A DNA stretch of 64,000 bases from Phocaeicola paurosaccharolyticus JCM 15092 (lineage in GTDB: Bacteria > Bacteroidota > Bacteroidia > Bacteroidales > Bacteroidaceae). A program made the position numbers and the translations under genes. The notes beneath the pieces were generated by a model. That model did not search any database, was not told the origin of the DNA, and worked only from the letters and a program-made list of their open reading frames with translations. Below, in pieces: positions 63,215-64,000 of this stretch; position 1 is the first letter of the stretch, and the number at the start of each line of letters is the position of its first letter. The stretch lies in the NCBI RefSeq assembly GCF_000613805.1, contig NZ_BAJR01000010.1:1-64000 (forward strand). The letters are read 5' to 3'.

Positions 63215-64000
63215 TTATTCTTCAATATTGTTCTTTAGATTAGGGTACTCACTCTGAAACATTTTTCCAGCCCTGAGTAGGTGTCTCCAAATGCTAACTA
63301 GCTCTTGTGATTCCTGAAGTATATTCAGGTATACCAATGATATTTGAACATTTACATCTTCTTCCTGGATTCTGTTAATAAGAGATTTCCGTATATCTGA
63401 TATCTTATTCTTAAGATTATCTCCCTTTAATAATATCTCATCAGATCTCTCAAAGTCACATTTCTCAAGAACATCTATAGCTTGAGTCATAAGGTTTATC
63501 AACTCCTCCCTGATAGGTAAGAACTCGTTAACAGCTCTTTTTGAAAGAGGTTTGAAGTTATTGTCTACATGCTCTTTACATGGCTCGGCTATTCTTTTGA
63601 GGCAATATAGCATCTGTTCGCAGCTATTGGAACCAAGGTGGAACCATGTGTTTTTCTCCAATGCAAGGAAGTTGTCAATTTTTCGAAGACCTATTATCTC
63701 TTTTCTTCTAGTCTTTTTTAATGCCTCTTTTTCACTAACTATACGATTGAGCGACTTCTTGAGGTTCTTTATATCTTCAGTTATGAAATCATCAGTAATC
63801 TGCTTATAGTTCTCCATCGTGAAGTTCATCTCACTGACAAGGGTGTTCTTTACATGCACTTTGAGAAGTTGCCAACGTTCATCCTTGTCTTTCGTTGTCA
63901 TTAACTGTGTGAATATCTCATCTTTACAATTCTTCTCTTTAGTCTGTTTCTTGTTGAATGAAATATGGCTTTTGACAAGAAGGAATATTGCTATTGCAAT
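63215..64000 (-). CDS. C-terminal part of a phosphate transporter with PhoU-like domain (partial)
   Basis: The frame is open to the window edge. An ATG at 63901 exists, but the 33 codons before it are also open and encode the end of a membrane helix (IAIAIFLLVK) and a charged linker, so the gene begins outside the window. The visible 228 residues after that ATG are helical, and residues about 15-220 resemble a PhoU domain (NSCEQMLYCLKRIAEPCKEHVDNN, FLPIREELINLMTQAIDVL). Bacteroidota PiT permeases and Na/Pi cotransporters both carry such a tail. I favour a PiT-type inorganic phosphate permease, without being able to exclude the NptA type. Confidence 0.65.
   Translation of the reverse strand: MAIAIFLLVKSHISFNKKQTKEKNCKDEIFTQLMTTKDKDERWQLLKVHVKNTLVSEMNFTMENYKQITDDFITEDIKNLKKSLNRIVSEKEALKKTRRKEIIGLRKIDNFLALEKNTWFHLGSNSCEQMLYCLKRIAEPCKEHVDNNFKPLSKRAVNEFLPIREELINLMTQAIDVLEKCDFERSDEILLKGDNLKNKISDIRKSLINRIQEEDVNVQISLVYLNILQESQELVSIWRHLLRAGKMFQSEYPNLKNNIEE

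Overview
The window is AT-rich DNA (under 40% GC by eye) from a member of the Bacteroidales, most likely a gut- or rumen-type Bacteroidaceae/Prevotellaceae organism. The evidence is: two SusC/SusD glycan-uptake loci; SPII lipoproteins with a Bacteroidales look; an ECF sigma/FecR pair feeding an STN-type SusC; a MurF-Alr fusion; a complex I operon with fused NuoCD and no NuoEFG; a tmRNA tag ending in YALAA; and promoter boxes of the Bacteroides type (TTTG, about 19 nt, TAnnTTTG). No mobile element, CRISPR array, rRNA or tRNA gene was recognised.

Layout. 1-5.4 kb: a secreted tandem-GH43 enzyme (minus strand), an anaerobic sulfatase-maturating radical SAM enzyme, a flavin split-barrel protein and a small membrane protein. 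5.4-14.3 kb: polysaccharide utilisation locus 1 (plus strand), with SusC, SusD, a beta-helix surface lipoprotein broken by a frameshift, and a PL10 pectate lyase. This points to pectin/homogalacturonan; a hexuronate-type MFS importer lies far away at 61.4 kb. 14.7-30.0 kb: locus 2 (minus strand), with ECF sigma, FecR, STN-SusC, SusD-like, an active-looking GH18, two DUF1735-type lipoproteins, GH3, an MFS sugar transporter and a GH130 phosphorylase. This set resembles loci that take apart the Man-GlcNAc core of N-glycans, but no GH92 alpha-mannosidase is present. Mannose-6-phosphate isomerase follows at 31.5 kb.

30.5-38.3 kb: tmRNA (ssrA), guanine-deaminase-like protein, ManA, a TlpA-like thioredoxin, and a TonB-dependent receptor with a beta-helix lipoprotein. 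38.4-39.5 kb: a threonine aldolase. 39.7-49.4 kb: the ten-gene nuoA-B-CD-H-I-J-K-L-M-N operon (minus). 49.6-53.3 kb: a small exported protein, trkA (frameshifted) and dxs. 53.4-57.9 kb: a GSCFA protein, the MurF-Alr fusion, an SGNH hydrolase whose signal peptide is put out of frame by a T8 tract, and DoxX. 58.0-61.3 kb: a Dna2-like nuclease-helicase. 61.4-64.0 kb: the hexuronate-type MFS gene, with a consensus promoter and a tandem operator-like repeat, and the C-terminal part of a phosphate transporter cut by the window edge.

Three genes (10.9 kb, 51.1 kb, 56.8 kb) each carry a single-base indel. These could be real lesions, phase-variable tracts or sequence errors. The most unusual non-coding elements are a nested palindrome at 39509-39549, a 27-nt palindrome at 19624-19650, and the 14-nt direct repeats at 63109-63144 upstream of a consensus promoter. 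All family assignments come from reading motifs by eye, without database searches.
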